Shown here piece after piece: positions 24,240 to 31,666 of a stretch of DNA of 48,684 nt. Numbering within the stretch: position 1 is the first letter of the stretch; each line of letters begins with the position of its first letter. The DNA lies in the IMG/VR virus record IMGVR_UViG_3300015263_001317, positions 1 through 48,684 of that record; one strand, given 5' to 3'. Below the pieces are notes generated by a model that worked only from the letters and a program-made list of their open reading frames with translations, searched no databases and was not told the origin of the DNA. The position numbers and the translations under genes are program-made. This stretch comes from a virus.

Positions 24240-25031
24240 ATGCCTCTTCGTCCACAAGCAACTACGTCCTTCAACAACTGGGACTTCCACAACCACCACG
24301 TTCAGGAGGAACTCCTGGGCGGAGAGTTTGTCTCGGCAGAGACGACTCTCATCGCCGCGGGGCCGCCGCGCCTCACCGACATCACCGGTGGGGCAGGTGG
24401 CGACGATGCCACCATCGATACGCCGGACGAGGGGGACATGGTCTTCCCGATCGGCGTCCTCGAAAACGTCGGTCTCAGTCAGTCCAAGCAGCTTCAGCGG
24501 ATCTTCGAGATCGGCTCGAGCCGCTCGTACTTCATCCCTGGCCGAACCATCGGCTCGATCACGCTCGGTCGCGTGCTCTACCACGGTCCGTCGCTGCTCA
24601 AGGTGCTCTACGCTCACTACAAGCAGAGTGCCGGCGACGCCTCGTTCAACTTCATGCACAAGGGCAAGGGCTCGACGGTCAACGTCGGTGGCGTGGACAT
24701 TCCCGACCCCAACGCGACCCTCCTCGAGCTCCCGCAGCTTCAGCAAGAACTCCACCGGGTGAAGTTCAACCCCGGCTTCGATGACCTCTGGCTGAACCTG
24801 GCCTCGGACATCTTCAACCAGCCGACGGGCATTGCGATCTACTTCCGCAACCAGCTCGATATGACCATCGGCGCGGTGTACCTCGAGGAGTGCTACATCC
24901 AGGGTCACCAGATGAGCATCAGCTCCGGCTCGGTCCTCATCATGGAAGGCGTCAGCCTCCAGTTTGACCAGGCTCGACCGATCCGCATCTTCCTCGAGGG
25001 TGCCGGCCAGCCGCTCTTTGCCAACGGGTAA
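24240..25031 (+). CDS. Tail tube protein
   Basis: 263 residues with AAGGAG at good spacing, directly after the sheath gene, where myoviruses place the tube. The sequence is beta-rich with several Ser/Gly turns (GSSRSYFIPGRTIGSITLGR, YLEECYIQGHQMSISSGSVL, LIMEGVSLQFDQARPIRIFL), a pattern typical of tube monomers. No cysteine pair except Cys in EECYIQ, and no catalytic motif. High C-ending codon bias suggests strong expression. The assignment rests on gene order plus fold-like composition. Confidence 0.75.
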   Translation: MPLRPQATTSFNNWDFHNHHVQEELLGGEFVSAETTLIAAGPPRLTDITGGAGGDDATIDTPDEGDMVFPIGVLENVGLSQSKQLQRIFEIGSSRSYFIPGRTIGSITLGRVLYHGPSLLKVLYAHYKQSAGDASFNFMHKGKGSTVNVGGVDIPDPNATLLELPQLQQELHRVKFNPGFDDLWLNLASDIFNQPTGIAIYFRNQLDMTIGAVYLEECYIQGHQMSISSGSVLIMEGVSLQFDQARPIRIFLEGAGQPLFANG

Positions 25032-25034
25032 CCC

Positions 25035-25328
25035 GTGAACCTCGAGTCCTTCGCAGACGAGCTCCTCCGCCTCAGGGCGGGGGAGTCGTTCGTCAAGTCG
25101 GCCAAGGCGTCCGACATGCTGCTAAGCCGCTTCGGCGTCATTGGCGGCGCAGCTGGGCTCGGGAGTCATGCCCTTCAGCACGGCAAAGCCATGTTTACTG
25201 GCAACCCCTGGGACGCCCCCAGGGACACAGCTGTTGGCGCTGCCACCAAGGGCGCCCTGGGCGGCCTCACAGCAGCGGGAGCCCTCAAGCTCCTGGCGAT
25301 GATGGCCACCAAGAAAAAGCGTCGCTAG
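25035..25328 (+). CDS. Small protein with FADEL-like N-terminus
   Basis: 97 residues from GTG 25035. It begins MNLESFADELLRLRAGE, a shorter variant of the tag. Two Gly/Ala-rich hydrophobic stretches follow (FGVIGGAAGLGSHALQHG and ALGGLTAAGALKLLAMMA), then a basic tail of Lys and Arg. This is the same plan as the tagged proteins at 3758-4258, 6540 and 9625. It is the last gene of the plus-strand structural module and its stop overlaps the convergent minus-strand gene by four bases. No clear ribosome binding site. Confidence 0.6.
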   Translation: MNLESFADELLRLRAGESFVKSAKASDMLLSRFGVIGGAAGLGSHALQHGKAMFTGNPWDAPRDTAVGAATKGALGGLTAAGALKLLAMMATKKKRR

Positions 25329-25843
25329 GGCTCTTCCTGGGCCTCGGGCACCGTCCAGGCGTCTGTAGTCGACAAGGCTGCCAGGGCCCTGTCTCGAGCC
25401 GTCTCCCAGCCAGGAAGCCCCACGGTCCCCTCGACGCGGATCGTGTAGTACTTGAGCTGGTAGCGCTCGCTGGGCGGCGTGTAGCGGATCTCGATGGACC
25501 GGGGGAAGATTGCCTCCATGGCGTCGATAAAAGCCAGGATTACGTCCTTCCAGTGCATCCGCGGCGGCCGCAGCGGAAATAGCTGAAACACATAGTCCGG
25601 GCCAACCTCCGCGTGCTCGATGTTCCACTTGGATCCTCGAGCTCGGTAGGCCTTGTACCGAATGGCCTGGACGGCCTGGACGCTGCCGAGCTGGGCCCCA
25701 AGGGCTTTGCTCCCCTCCTCGAGCTCGAGCTCCTCCTGGATGGCCCTCTCGGCCTCCTCTGCTCGCTTGCGAACCTCGTTCCGCGAACGCCGAGAGTCCT
25801 CGGCGTCGCGACTTCTCTGGCCTGCGTCAAACAGTCTTCCCAT
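25325..25843 (-). CDS. Hypothetical protein
   Basis: 172 residues from the ATG at 25843; a TTG two codons upstream is possible. The N-terminal 55 residues are a charged helix (RNEVRKRAEEAERAIQEELE), then a mixed alpha/beta domain containing YVFQLFPLRPPRMHWKDVIL and a C-terminal strand-helix segment. It is the last gene of the minus-strand array, converging on the tail operon. No recognised domain. Possibly a virion or tail-associated protein by location only. Confidence 0.55.
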   Translation of the reverse strand: MGRLFDAGQRSRDAEDSRRSRNEVRKRAEEAERAIQEELELEEGSKALGAQLGSVQAVQAIRYKAYRARGSKWNIEHAEVGPDYVFQLFPLRPPRMHWKDVILAFIDAMEAIFPRSIEIRYTPPSERYQLKYYTIRVEGTVGLPGWETARDRALAALSTTDAWTVPEAQEEP

Positions 25844-25898
25844 GCGCAAAACCTACGAAGCCATGACGTTTCCGTCAATAGCTAAAAAAAGGTTTTGA

Positions 25899-26252
25899 TC
25901 AAGAGAACATGTAGAGGCGGAACTTCGCCGAGGCCGTCGTCGAGACGGTGAGGGCGGTCAACCCACCGTTGGGGTTGAACCAGACCCAGAAGCCACCATC
26001 GGCCGAGATCGGCATGGTCACGGCCGCGCCGTTGACCTTGAGCTCGCCCGCGCCCTGGTCGACCTCGATGTAGCAGGCCTTCGCATCGGTGATGCGGCCC
26101 ATGAGGTCGATGTCGGACTGAGCTCCGGTGAGCTGCACGTCGTCGACGTTGCGCTCGGTGTAGTTCAGGGACGCGCTGTAGCTGCGAGAAGGAGGGCTTG
26201 CCTCCTCCCCGAGAGGGAACGATATGGTGCCGGCAATCGTGAGAGTGGCCAT
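25899..26252 (-). CDS. Small beta-rich putative virion protein
   Basis: 117 residues, strongly beta-rich: LTIAGTISFPLGEEASPPSR, LMGRITDAKACYIEVDQGAG, GGFWVWFNPNGGLTALTVST. The alternation of strands and Gly turns resembles small structural or spike-like subunits of phages. It carries no helix, transmembrane segment or catalytic residues. It sits between the hypothetical gene at 25325 and the exonuclease gene, at the junction of the structural and replication modules. Similar in character to the plus-strand protein at 40967. Confidence 0.55.
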   Translation of the reverse strand: MATLTIAGTISFPLGEEASPPSRSYSASLNYTERNVDDVQLTGAQSDIDLMGRITDAKACYIEVDQGAGELKVNGAAVTMPISADGGFWVWFNPNGGLTALTVSTTASAKFRLYMFS

Positions 26253-26267
26253 GCCACGATGCTACAC

Positions 26268-27062
26268 CTACTCGATCATGAGCGCAGCCTTGTCGATGCT
26301 CTCAAGGAACTCCTTGTGCCCATCGTCTTTCTCGATGAGCTCGAGCATCCCGGTCACCGCCTCGCGGTAGCCATCCAGGTCCAGCGTCCCCTTCATGTAG
26401 TGAAACCGCTGAAAAATGAAGGCTGTCTGGAAAACGTCCTGCATGCAGTAAGTGTCGATTTCCACGTACTGCTTGTCTTTGTACGCCTGGTGGACCTTGC
26501 TCCCGTCAATTCCAACCTTCCCTGGAAGCCCCATCAGACGTGCGAGGTTCGCGAGGTGCGGATACCGGAAGGCTCCTTTGTTGGTCCAGAGGTCCTGGAC
26601 GTCGATGTGATTGCCACCATAGCGATCGCGGTACTCCTTCGACCAGGTCGAGATGCCACCCTTGTTGTCGGGCAGCAGACCGAAGTACCACGGCAGCTGC
26701 ACGCCATAGCGGAAGGCCCTGGTCTGAAGCACCGGGACATCGAAGCCTCGGCCGTTGTAGTCGACCATCTTCAGCGGCGAGCTCTGCTCGAACGGCTTGC
26801 CAGAAGCCAGGTTGCTCCAGCTCTCGATCATCTCCTTCTCGGACTTGCCACCCTGGAGACCTCCCGCTGCACATGCGCCCTTGCGAGGGCGGAATTTCGC
26901 ATCGAGCGCAAGCATCCCGATGCAGATGACCTTGTGACACCAAATGGGTGGGAAGGGGTCGCGGTCCGGGTACCGCTCCTTGTCCGCCTCGCTGGGCGTC
27001 CACATGTCTACAATTTCACTCTCCGGAATCGTCTCGATGTCCTGAACCAAGTAGCTGATCAT
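26268..27062 (-). CDS. 3'-5' exonuclease, PolB-exonuclease-like (DEDDy)
   Basis: 264 residues. Exo I motif VQDIETIP (Asp8, Glu10), Exo II motif DYNGRGFDVPVL (Asp108), and Exo III YCMQDVFQT (Tyr205, Asp209) are all present with correct order and spacing, matching stand-alone PolB-type proofreading exonucleases (Pfam DNA_pol_B_exo2). The reaction would be 3'-5' removal of nucleotides from single-stranded or mismatched ends, on two metal ions. No polymerase domain is attached. Start ATG has GGGAG upstream and overlaps the next nuclease gene by 47 bases. Together they may act in recombination or replication repair. Confidence 0.82.
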   Translation of the reverse strand: MISYLVQDIETIPESEIVDMWTPSEADKERYPDRDPFPPIWCHKVICIGMLALDAKFRPRKGACAAGGLQGGKSEKEMIESWSNLASGKPFEQSSPLKMVDYNGRGFDVPVLQTRAFRYGVQLPWYFGLLPDNKGGISTWSKEYRDRYGGNHIDVQDLWTNKGAFRYPHLANLARLMGLPGKVGIDGSKVHQAYKDKQYVEIDTYCMQDVFQTAFIFQRFHYMKGTLDLDGYREAVTGMLELIEKDDGHKEFLESIDKAALMIE

Positions 27063-27525
27063 AGCTTTGCTCCCAAAATATCCATGTCCCGTTCGTTCGG
27101 TACACTGGCTTGCCGAACTCCACGAGCTCTTCGTGCGTGAAGTTTCCTGTCTTAGCCGGAATGTCCTCGGGCTCTATCCGGAACGCAGTATCGCTCGACA
27201 CTCTGACAAGGCCGAACGCATCAATACCGGCCGCCTTCATCTTCCTCAACATCGAGATCTGCGGCCCACTGAAAGGGTGCTTCAGCATCTTCCCCGTCCT
27301 GCGCCCCTTGTGGAATGGATCTTCCATCAACGGCCGAAGCTGCTTCGCCTCGATGCCCAGCGCCCAAACAATCGGCGGACCCATTCCAGGCTGAGTCACT
27401 GGAATCCAGGCCAGGAGGTCTGGAATGCCAAGCGAGAAGTTGTCCGATGGCCTCACGACAACTGAGCCATGAAACAACTTCTGGATCTGGCTCTGCAACG
27501 AATCAACGAAACCTTTCTCAACCAT
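27016..27525 (-). CDS. PD-(D/E)XK nuclease (VRR-NUC/resolvase-like)
   Basis: 169 residues, GAGGAG upstream. GIPDLLAWIP (Pro35-Asp36) and ALGIEAKQL (Glu59, Lys61) form the PD...ExK active site, with an upstream glutamine/histidine-rich helix and the DNA-binding segment HPFSGPQISMLRKMK, similar to VRR-NUC endonucleases and phage Holliday-junction-like nucleases. It probably cuts branched or flap DNA. It overlaps the exonuclease gene, so the two are co-translated. The substrate is inferred from the family. Confidence 0.7.
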   Translation of the reverse strand: MVEKGFVDSLQSQIQKLFHGSVVVRPSDNFSLGIPDLLAWIPVTQPGMGPPIVWALGIEAKQLRPLMEDPFHKGRRTGKMLKHPFSGPQISMLRKMKAAGIDAFGLVRVSSDTAFRIEPEDIPAKTGNFTHEELVEFGKPVYRTNGTWIFWEQSYDQLLGSGHRDDSGE

Positions 27526-27528
27526 GTG

Positions 27529-28101
27529 CTAGCTCCTCTTCGGAAGAATGTACCGCACCTTCATCTCTTCTCCGGTGAGGTCGATCTCCATGTGCTTCTC
27601 ACCTTGCCTTGGGCCCTCGAGGCTATCCGGCCTCACAGGAAGCTGGCCGAAGAGCTCGATGGCCTTGGCCGTTGCGGGATGCATCATGTCCAGCATCTCG
27701 TCTGCCGTGAACCAGTGCTCGACCTTCGGCTTTCGCCGCGGCTTTCGCGGGAAGACGTAGAACTCTCCCATGGGACTGTCGCATCGCATGTACGTCACTT
27801 TGCTCATCCATTTGAAGTACCTCCACTCCCACTGATAGGGGTCCTTGTTCGCCAGCCGGTACTCCTCAGCAACAACCTCATTGACTCGAAACCATGCCTT
27901 CCTCCAGCCAGCGAGAGCTCTCTCTAGGCGGACTTCATCGTTGTCTCTGCAAGCCTCTGCGATCCTTCCCTCCTGCTCTTCTATGTGAATCCTTGCTTTC
28001 TCGTTCGATGCTAAAAAGGCCTCCCAACCGGGAAGCCTTTTTCTCTCCATATCCGCGAATGCCTCGTCACGGATTTTGTCTACTCGATCTTCTCCATTCA
28101 T
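27529..28101 (-). CDS. Hypothetical protein next to SSB and nuclease genes
   Basis: 190 residues from ATG 28101, which has GGGAG seven bases upstream; the GTG two codons earlier is less likely. The N-terminal 70 residues are helical and charged. The C-terminal part contains FPRKPRRKPKVEHWFTADEM, a basic tract suited to nucleic acid, and EIDLTGEEMKVRYILPK. It overlaps the SSB gene by 35 bases and precedes the PD-(D/E)XK nuclease gene, so a role in DNA processing is likely. No domain is recognised. Confidence 0.55.
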   Translation of the reverse strand: MNGEDRVDKIRDEAFADMERKRLPGWEAFLASNEKARIHIEEQEGRIAEACRDNDEVRLERALAGWRKAWFRVNEVVAEEYRLANKDPYQWEWRYFKWMSKVTYMRCDSPMGEFYVFPRKPRRKPKVEHWFTADEMLDMMHPATAKAIELFGQLPVRPDSLEGPRQGEKHMEIDLTGEEMKVRYILPKRS

Positions 28102-28435
28102 CTTCACTCTCCCAAACGTCTACTTGGAAGGTTCTCACCTTCGTGAACTCTTGGCCCTTTGCTTGCTCTGACCGGATGTACCCCACGATGGTCACCCAGG
28201 AGCCAAGCTTTGCTTTCTCCGCAACATCAGCAGAGTCCTTGCCGACCACTTCGATGGAGACTCTGTTCTTGCGCTCGCGAACGCTGCCGTCGGTGTTACG
28301 CCAGCTTTCGACATGCGTTATCTGAAACGCTGTGAGTCGCGTCCTGGAATTGAGCGACTTCACCGTTGGTGTCGATGTGATTCGGCCCTGGAGCCAAACC
28401 CGGTTTACATAGCGTGGGTCGATCTGATCGGTCAT
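28067..28435 (-). CDS. ssb: Single-stranded DNA-binding protein
   Basis: 122 residues from ATG 28435. The N-terminal core NRVWLQGRITSTPTVKSLNS, then LTAFQITHVESWR, VSIEVVGKDSADVAEKAKLG and VTIVGYIRSEQA follow the strand order of the bacterial SSB OB-fold, and the C-terminus is short and charged rather than the acidic tip of E. coli SSB. It would coat single-stranded DNA in replication and recombination. The gene begins inside the region-4-like gene, in another frame, with no strong ribosome binding site, so it is probably translated by coupling. Confidence 0.78.
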   Translation of the reverse strand: MTDQIDPRYVNRVWLQGRITSTPTVKSLNSRTRLTAFQITHVESWRNTDGSVRERKNRVSIEVVGKDSADVAEKAKLGSWVTIVGYIRSEQAKGQEFTKVRTFQVDVWESEDEWRRSSRQNP

Positions 28436-28742
28436 TGTTTTGCAGCTTGTCCATGCCCTCACGGAACTTCCGCAGGGCGCGCTCTTCGATTTTGCGAATC
28501 CCCTCCCTGGAGACTCCCATCATCTCTCCGATGGCTTCGAGCGTGTGCTCGCTGACCTCGGCGGCGACGAAGCTGCAGTTCATGTACCCGGGCTCGTTGA
28601 TGGCGTATTCGCAGCCGCAGTTTGCACAAGGAGCAATCGGGAAAACAGAACGTAGGTCTGGGCAGCGGTCGGCGAGCTCGCGGCTCGTCAACCCCTTGAT
28701 CCTCTCGACCCCCCTAGTGTTCAGTTCCTTTTTGACTCTCAC
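28296..28742 (-). CDS. Zinc-finger and sigma region 4-like helix-turn-helix protein
   Basis: 148 residues from GTG 28742. Residues about 39-56 hold a zinc knuckle (CANCGCEY with a later Cys at MNCSF), and residues 67-95, TLEAIGEMMGVSREGIRKIE with its flanks, are a clear sigma-70 region 4 type helix-turn-helix. It probably binds promoter DNA or recruits RNA polymerase as a phage transcription regulator. After residue 101 the frame continues for 140 bases into the SSB gene; that tail is low-complexity and unlike the domains, so the true C-terminus may be shorter. Confidence 0.65.
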   Translation of the reverse strand: MRVKKELNTRGVERIKGLTSRELADRCPDLRSVFPIAPCANCGCEYAINEPGYMNCSFVAAEVSEHTLEAIGEMMGVSREGIRKIEERALRKFREGMDKLQNNDRSDRPTLCKPGLAPGPNHIDTNGEVAQFQDATHSVSDNACRKLA

Positions 28743-28800
28743 GGCTGCGAAGTCTCTTTTTACCGGCTCTCGGCTGGATAGCCAAGGCCCCTCGACTCTA

Positions 28801-28986
28801 TCACGATCCCTTCCTGTGAGGAGTCAATGTCTTGAGAAGACACTCCAAGTGCATGTAGCTGACGACCATCACTGAGTCGTCGATGATAAAAAACTCGGGA
28901 TCCTGCGGGTCGAAGAAGCCGCCCGCGAGCTCAACCCCGGGGCGGCCGGCTTCGAGAGCGGTCCTACAAAGTGCGCACTCCTTCAT
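28801..28986 (-). CDS. Small zinc-binding protein
   Basis: 61 residues: MKECALCRTALEAG at the N-terminus and SYMHLECLLKTL later give a CxxC...HxxC zinc-knuckle arrangement. GGAGGATAGGG upstream supports the start. It overlaps the next gene by four bases (ATGA). Such tiny treble-clef-like proteins are common in phage early regions, often of unknown role. Confidence 0.65.
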   Translation of the reverse strand: MKECALCRTALEAGRPGVELAGGFFDPQDPEFFIIDDSVMVVSYMHLECLLKTLTPHRKGS

Positions 28987-29618
28987 AGGACCCTATCCTC
29001 CCGGAACTCGAAGTAGAGTCTCGGCTCGTACTGAAACATCAGAGTCCCCCTGGCCCCGTCAAAGAGTCTCTCCACGACAACGAACGGATCCCTGTACCCA
29101 AGGACGTTGAAGTCGAGTTCGAGCTCGGACTCGTCCCAGACCTCCATGCCGAGCATCTCCAGCTCCCTCCTCCCCTTTGGCTGGAGATTCACCTGGTCAA
29201 TCATTTCCTTCCGCCTCTTGTCGACGAAGACATCGCCCTCCGAGGCCATGGTGACCATGTGCTCCTCGGCAAGCCCATGCGGATACCAAGGCGGCTTTGG
29301 CCAAGAGTCCTCCGTGTGCTCACTGGGAAAGCAGAGCCTCAGCACTTCGTCGAGACGCCAGTGCACGCCCCAGTTCCCCGCGTCTTCGTGATCGTGGTGC
29401 TCCATGATCGCGTCGTCGAGCCTGTAGGCATATCGAAGTGCGCTTTCGTAGTGGTTCTTCACATTGATGAGAACCGGCATCCCGCACACCCGGCACCATG
29501 TCTTGACCGGGAAGTCTCTCCACCGAAGGCGCATGAGCTGGCGCACTCGGCGGAGACCCATCCTGCAATGGGAGCAATCAGTCGGACGGGGATACCGCCG
29601 CGTCAACAAGTTCATCAT
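28983..29618 (-). CDS. Hypothetical protein with N-terminal zinc ribbon
   Basis: 211 residues, with GAGGTGTGAAG before the ATG. CSHC and CRVCGM (about residues 15-46) form a four-cysteine ribbon; the remainder is mixed and Trp/Glu-rich (NWGVHWRLDEVLRLCFPSEH) with an acidic C-terminus. The N-terminus is basic, which would suit nucleic-acid binding by the ribbon. It overlaps both neighbours. Function is not recognised; the zinc ribbon places it with the many small cysteine-pair proteins of this array. Confidence 0.6.
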   Translation of the reverse strand: MMNLLTRRYPRPTDCSHCRMGLRRVRQLMRLRWRDFPVKTWCRVCGMPVLINVKNHYESALRYAYRLDDAIMEHHDHEDAGNWGVHWRLDEVLRLCFPSEHTEDSWPKPPWYPHGLAEEHMVTMASEGDVFVDKRRKEMIDQVNLQPKGRRELEMLGMEVWDESELELDFNVLGYRDPFVVVERLFDGARGTLMFQYEPRLYFEFREDRVL

Positions 29619-30075
29619 TCTTCACACCTCGTCCTGAAGGGGGTCGCGTCGAGACAAGCTCGCGCGCCTCTCTGAGAGCGTTCAGACCCTCGGCCGCGCG
29701 ATCGTCGACCAGGTCCATGCCCGTGAAACAAGCGATCGCACTGTCGATCCGATTCTCCAGCATATGCAATACGGTGCGGAAACCACCGGCCGCTGAAGCC
29801 AGGTCCATCTGCAGGAACCTCGTGATGTTCTCGTAGATGTCGATGAAGTTCGTCACCTGTGCGACATGCGGCTGAGAGATTGCTGCCTTCACCCTGTCGT
29901 CGCCAAGACTGTGACGCTCGAGCAGTGTGCCGATGGGCATCATCGATTCATCGACAAGCTGCGCGACCTCTTTGCAATCGACGCAGGTGTAGATGTTGTA
30001 CTTCGGAATGTCCGACTTCTTCATCTCCCCGTCGCAGACAGGGCACTTTGGGAATTCTGGTCTCATGTCACTCAT
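29578..30075 (-). CDS. Hypothetical protein with N-terminal zinc ribbon
   Basis: 165 residues, AGGAG upstream. CPVCDGEM and CVDCKE near residues 11-34 form a rubredoxin-like zinc ribbon. The rest is helical with a moderately hydrophobic centre (NFIDIYENITRFLQMDLASA). Its end overlaps the next gene by 41 bases. It lies downstream of the sliding clamp gene, likely in one transcript. Zinc binding is inferred from cysteine spacing. No other motif is visible. Confidence 0.65.
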   Translation of the reverse strand: MSDMRPEFPKCPVCDGEMKKSDIPKYNIYTCVDCKEVAQLVDESMMPIGTLLERHSLGDDRVKAAISQPHVAQVTNFIDIYENITRFLQMDLASAAGGFRTVLHMLENRIDSAIACFTGMDLVDDRAAEGLNALREARELVSTRPPSGRGVKNDELVDAAVSPSD

Positions 30076-30084
30076 CTGTTTCTC

Positions 30085-31476
30085 CTAGTTGATCGGCATT
30101 ACGATTGCCTTGAATTGCTCGTCCTCTCCACGGAGTACCATGCCAGTTTGGTCCTGGTCATCGAGCTCGTGGCTGAAGCTGAGCCTTATGAGGCCGCTCT
30201 GGCAGGCGGAAATCGCCTGAAGCAAGTACCTCCCATTGATCTGTACGTGAACCGCCGGGGGACCGTCGAACCGACGCACCGGGACCCAGTCCTTGAACTT
30301 GTTCCCGTCTCCCCATGCTGTGAGCTCGAGGCGCTCGACCATGGCATCAATCTTGAGCCTCACCGATCCATCTCGGCTGGATTCAAGCGCGGCCTGGGCG
30401 AGCCTTTCTAGCTCCCCGCGGTCCGCCGTCCAGTAGCCAGGATGGTCGATGTCAACCTCTCGCCAGTTCATGACGCTGCGGACACCCTTGCCGCGCATCG
30501 TGGCATTGGCCACAGCAATGTAGTCTTCGCCCCTCCCGATCACCTGGGACTCCGACAGCTCGAGCGCGGCCCATTCCCCGTTTCCAACGGCCTCGAGGTA
30601 GCGAAACAGGCGGTCTGGGATGATGACCGCTGGCGGCAGAACGCTGTCATCCTTGAGCTGCACTTGCATCCTTGGGAGCTGCAGGATGTGCATCCTCCCC
30701 GCGTCGGTTGCTACGGCAGTACACAGGACCCTCGGGTGTCCCTCGAACTCAACAACGTCAAAGTCGAGGAGTACTCCTTTGAGCTCCTCGTCCTTTGGGT
30801 CTTCGCTTCGTGACTGGGCCGGCATCACCCTTGAGCAGATCTCCTTCGCATAGAACGACGGCATTGCCGCTCTTGCCTCCCAGTCCCTGAGCACGGGCTG
30901 CTCGGGAAAGTCTTCGACGCGTCCTCCATAGGGAACAAGCGTTGGCCCCAGACAGAGCTTGTCGTCGTTCAGGCCAACCGCTACGCTCTTGTAGTTGAGC
31001 CGCATCGCATTCACAGCGTTCTTGGCATGCCTCAGCGGCATCATTGCAATGAACCCTGCGCTCGAGCTCGGGCGGGCCTCGATGGCCACAAGAGTCCAGA
31101 TGTCGAGGCTCGAGGATTCGAGGTACAGCCTCGAGGCATCGCCGCCTCGATATGTCACCTTCGAGCTCGAGAGGATCGGCGTATTTGCCCCTTCGGGAAG
31201 AATGAGCTCTGCCGCCGCCAGGAAGCCTAGTAGCGTCTCGCAGCTCACCTCGGCGCCAGGGAACTTGGGAACTCCCTCGGGAGCCTTCTTGAAAAACGTC
31301 TCCGGTGCCTTGGCCTTGGGTTTGACCTGCTCCTCATAGCGGAGCTCTTTGTCGGACACGATCTCCACGGCCGGCCTTGGCACCGCATCTTCTTCGTCGA
31401 TGCAAGCTCTTCTCTCTGCTCGTGGCCCAGGAGCAGAGATATCGCCCCTCAGTGGAACGAGTGCATTTTCTGCCAT
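30085..31476 (-). CDS. dnaN: DNA polymerase sliding clamp (DnaN-like)
   Basis: 463 residues, AAGGAG upstream. The C-terminal domain has the beta-clamp signature: HVQINGRYLLQAISACQSGL, then LIRLSFSHELDDQ and the final FKAIVMPIN, which corresponds to the MPMR end of bacterial clamps. The middle has ATDAGRMHILQLP, the conserved ATDxxR element. The N-terminal 80 residues are an extra low-complexity extension. A phage-encoded clamp would hold a polymerase or nucleases on DNA; no polymerase is in the window. A structured RNA and terminator lie just upstream and may regulate it. Confidence 0.82.
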   Translation of the reverse strand: MAENALVPLRGDISAPGPRAERRACIDEEDAVPRPAVEIVSDKELRYEEQVKPKAKAPETFFKKAPEGVPKFPGAEVSCETLLGFLAAAELILPEGANTPILSSSKVTYRGGDASRLYLESSSLDIWTLVAIEARPSSSAGFIAMMPLRHAKNAVNAMRLNYKSVAVGLNDDKLCLGPTLVPYGGRVEDFPEQPVLRDWEARAAMPSFYAKEICSRVMPAQSRSEDPKDEELKGVLLDFDVVEFEGHPRVLCTAVATDAGRMHILQLPRMQVQLKDDSVLPPAVIIPDRLFRYLEAVGNGEWAALELSESQVIGRGEDYIAVANATMRGKGVRSVMNWREVDIDHPGYWTADRGELERLAQAALESSRDGSVRLKIDAMVERLELTAWGDGNKFKDWVPVRRFDGPPAVHVQINGRYLLQAISACQSGLIRLSFSHELDDQDQTGMVLRGEDEQFKAIVMPIN

Positions 31477-31522
31477 AGCAGACTCCTTCTAGTTGGTGTG
31501 TTTCCTATCCTCCTTATGCCCT

Positions 31523-31562
31523 AAAAAAAATGAGCCTCCCCCGAACAGGACGGGAGAGGCTC
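31523..31562 (-). terminator. Rho-independent terminator upstream of the clamp gene
   Basis: On the minus strand a 12-bp stem (31551-31562 with 31532-31543, one G-U pair) with a 7-base loop is followed by a run of eight T residues (31523-31530). It ends the transcript of 31667-32134 or of the structured RNA, 47 bases before the clamp start codon. Confidence 0.88.
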
Positions 31563-31666
31563 GACAAGACACAGGGTTCCTGCACCCCTTCCCGCCATAG
31601 GCGGAGGTTCCCAGCTGCGCGTCCACCTAACGCAGCAACAATTCAACCTGTAGCGAGTGTGTCTTG
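31563..31666 (-). ncRNA. Structured non-coding RNA candidate, multi-helix junction
   Basis: About 104 bases between the stop of the gene at 31667 and the terminator stem at 31562. CAAGACACA / TGTGTCTTG (31565-31573 with 31658-31666) form a 9-bp closing helix. Inside are GGGT/ACCC (31574-31577 with 31584-31587), CCGCC/GGCGG (31592-31596 with 31600-31604), AGGTT/AACCT (31605-31609 with 31645-31649) and GCTGCG/CGCAGC (31614-31619 with 31631-31636). All are nested and compatible, 29 pairs in total. No tRNA features or open reading frame are seen. The strand is inferred from the downstream terminator. It could be a small RNA or a riboswitch-like leader. Confidence 0.55.

Noticed and set aside
31565-31666. 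Structured RNA as a tRNA
   Set aside because: The closing helix is 9 bp and the inner arms have 3-, 6- and 11-base loops; no T-loop sequence or anticodon arm of the right size is present.
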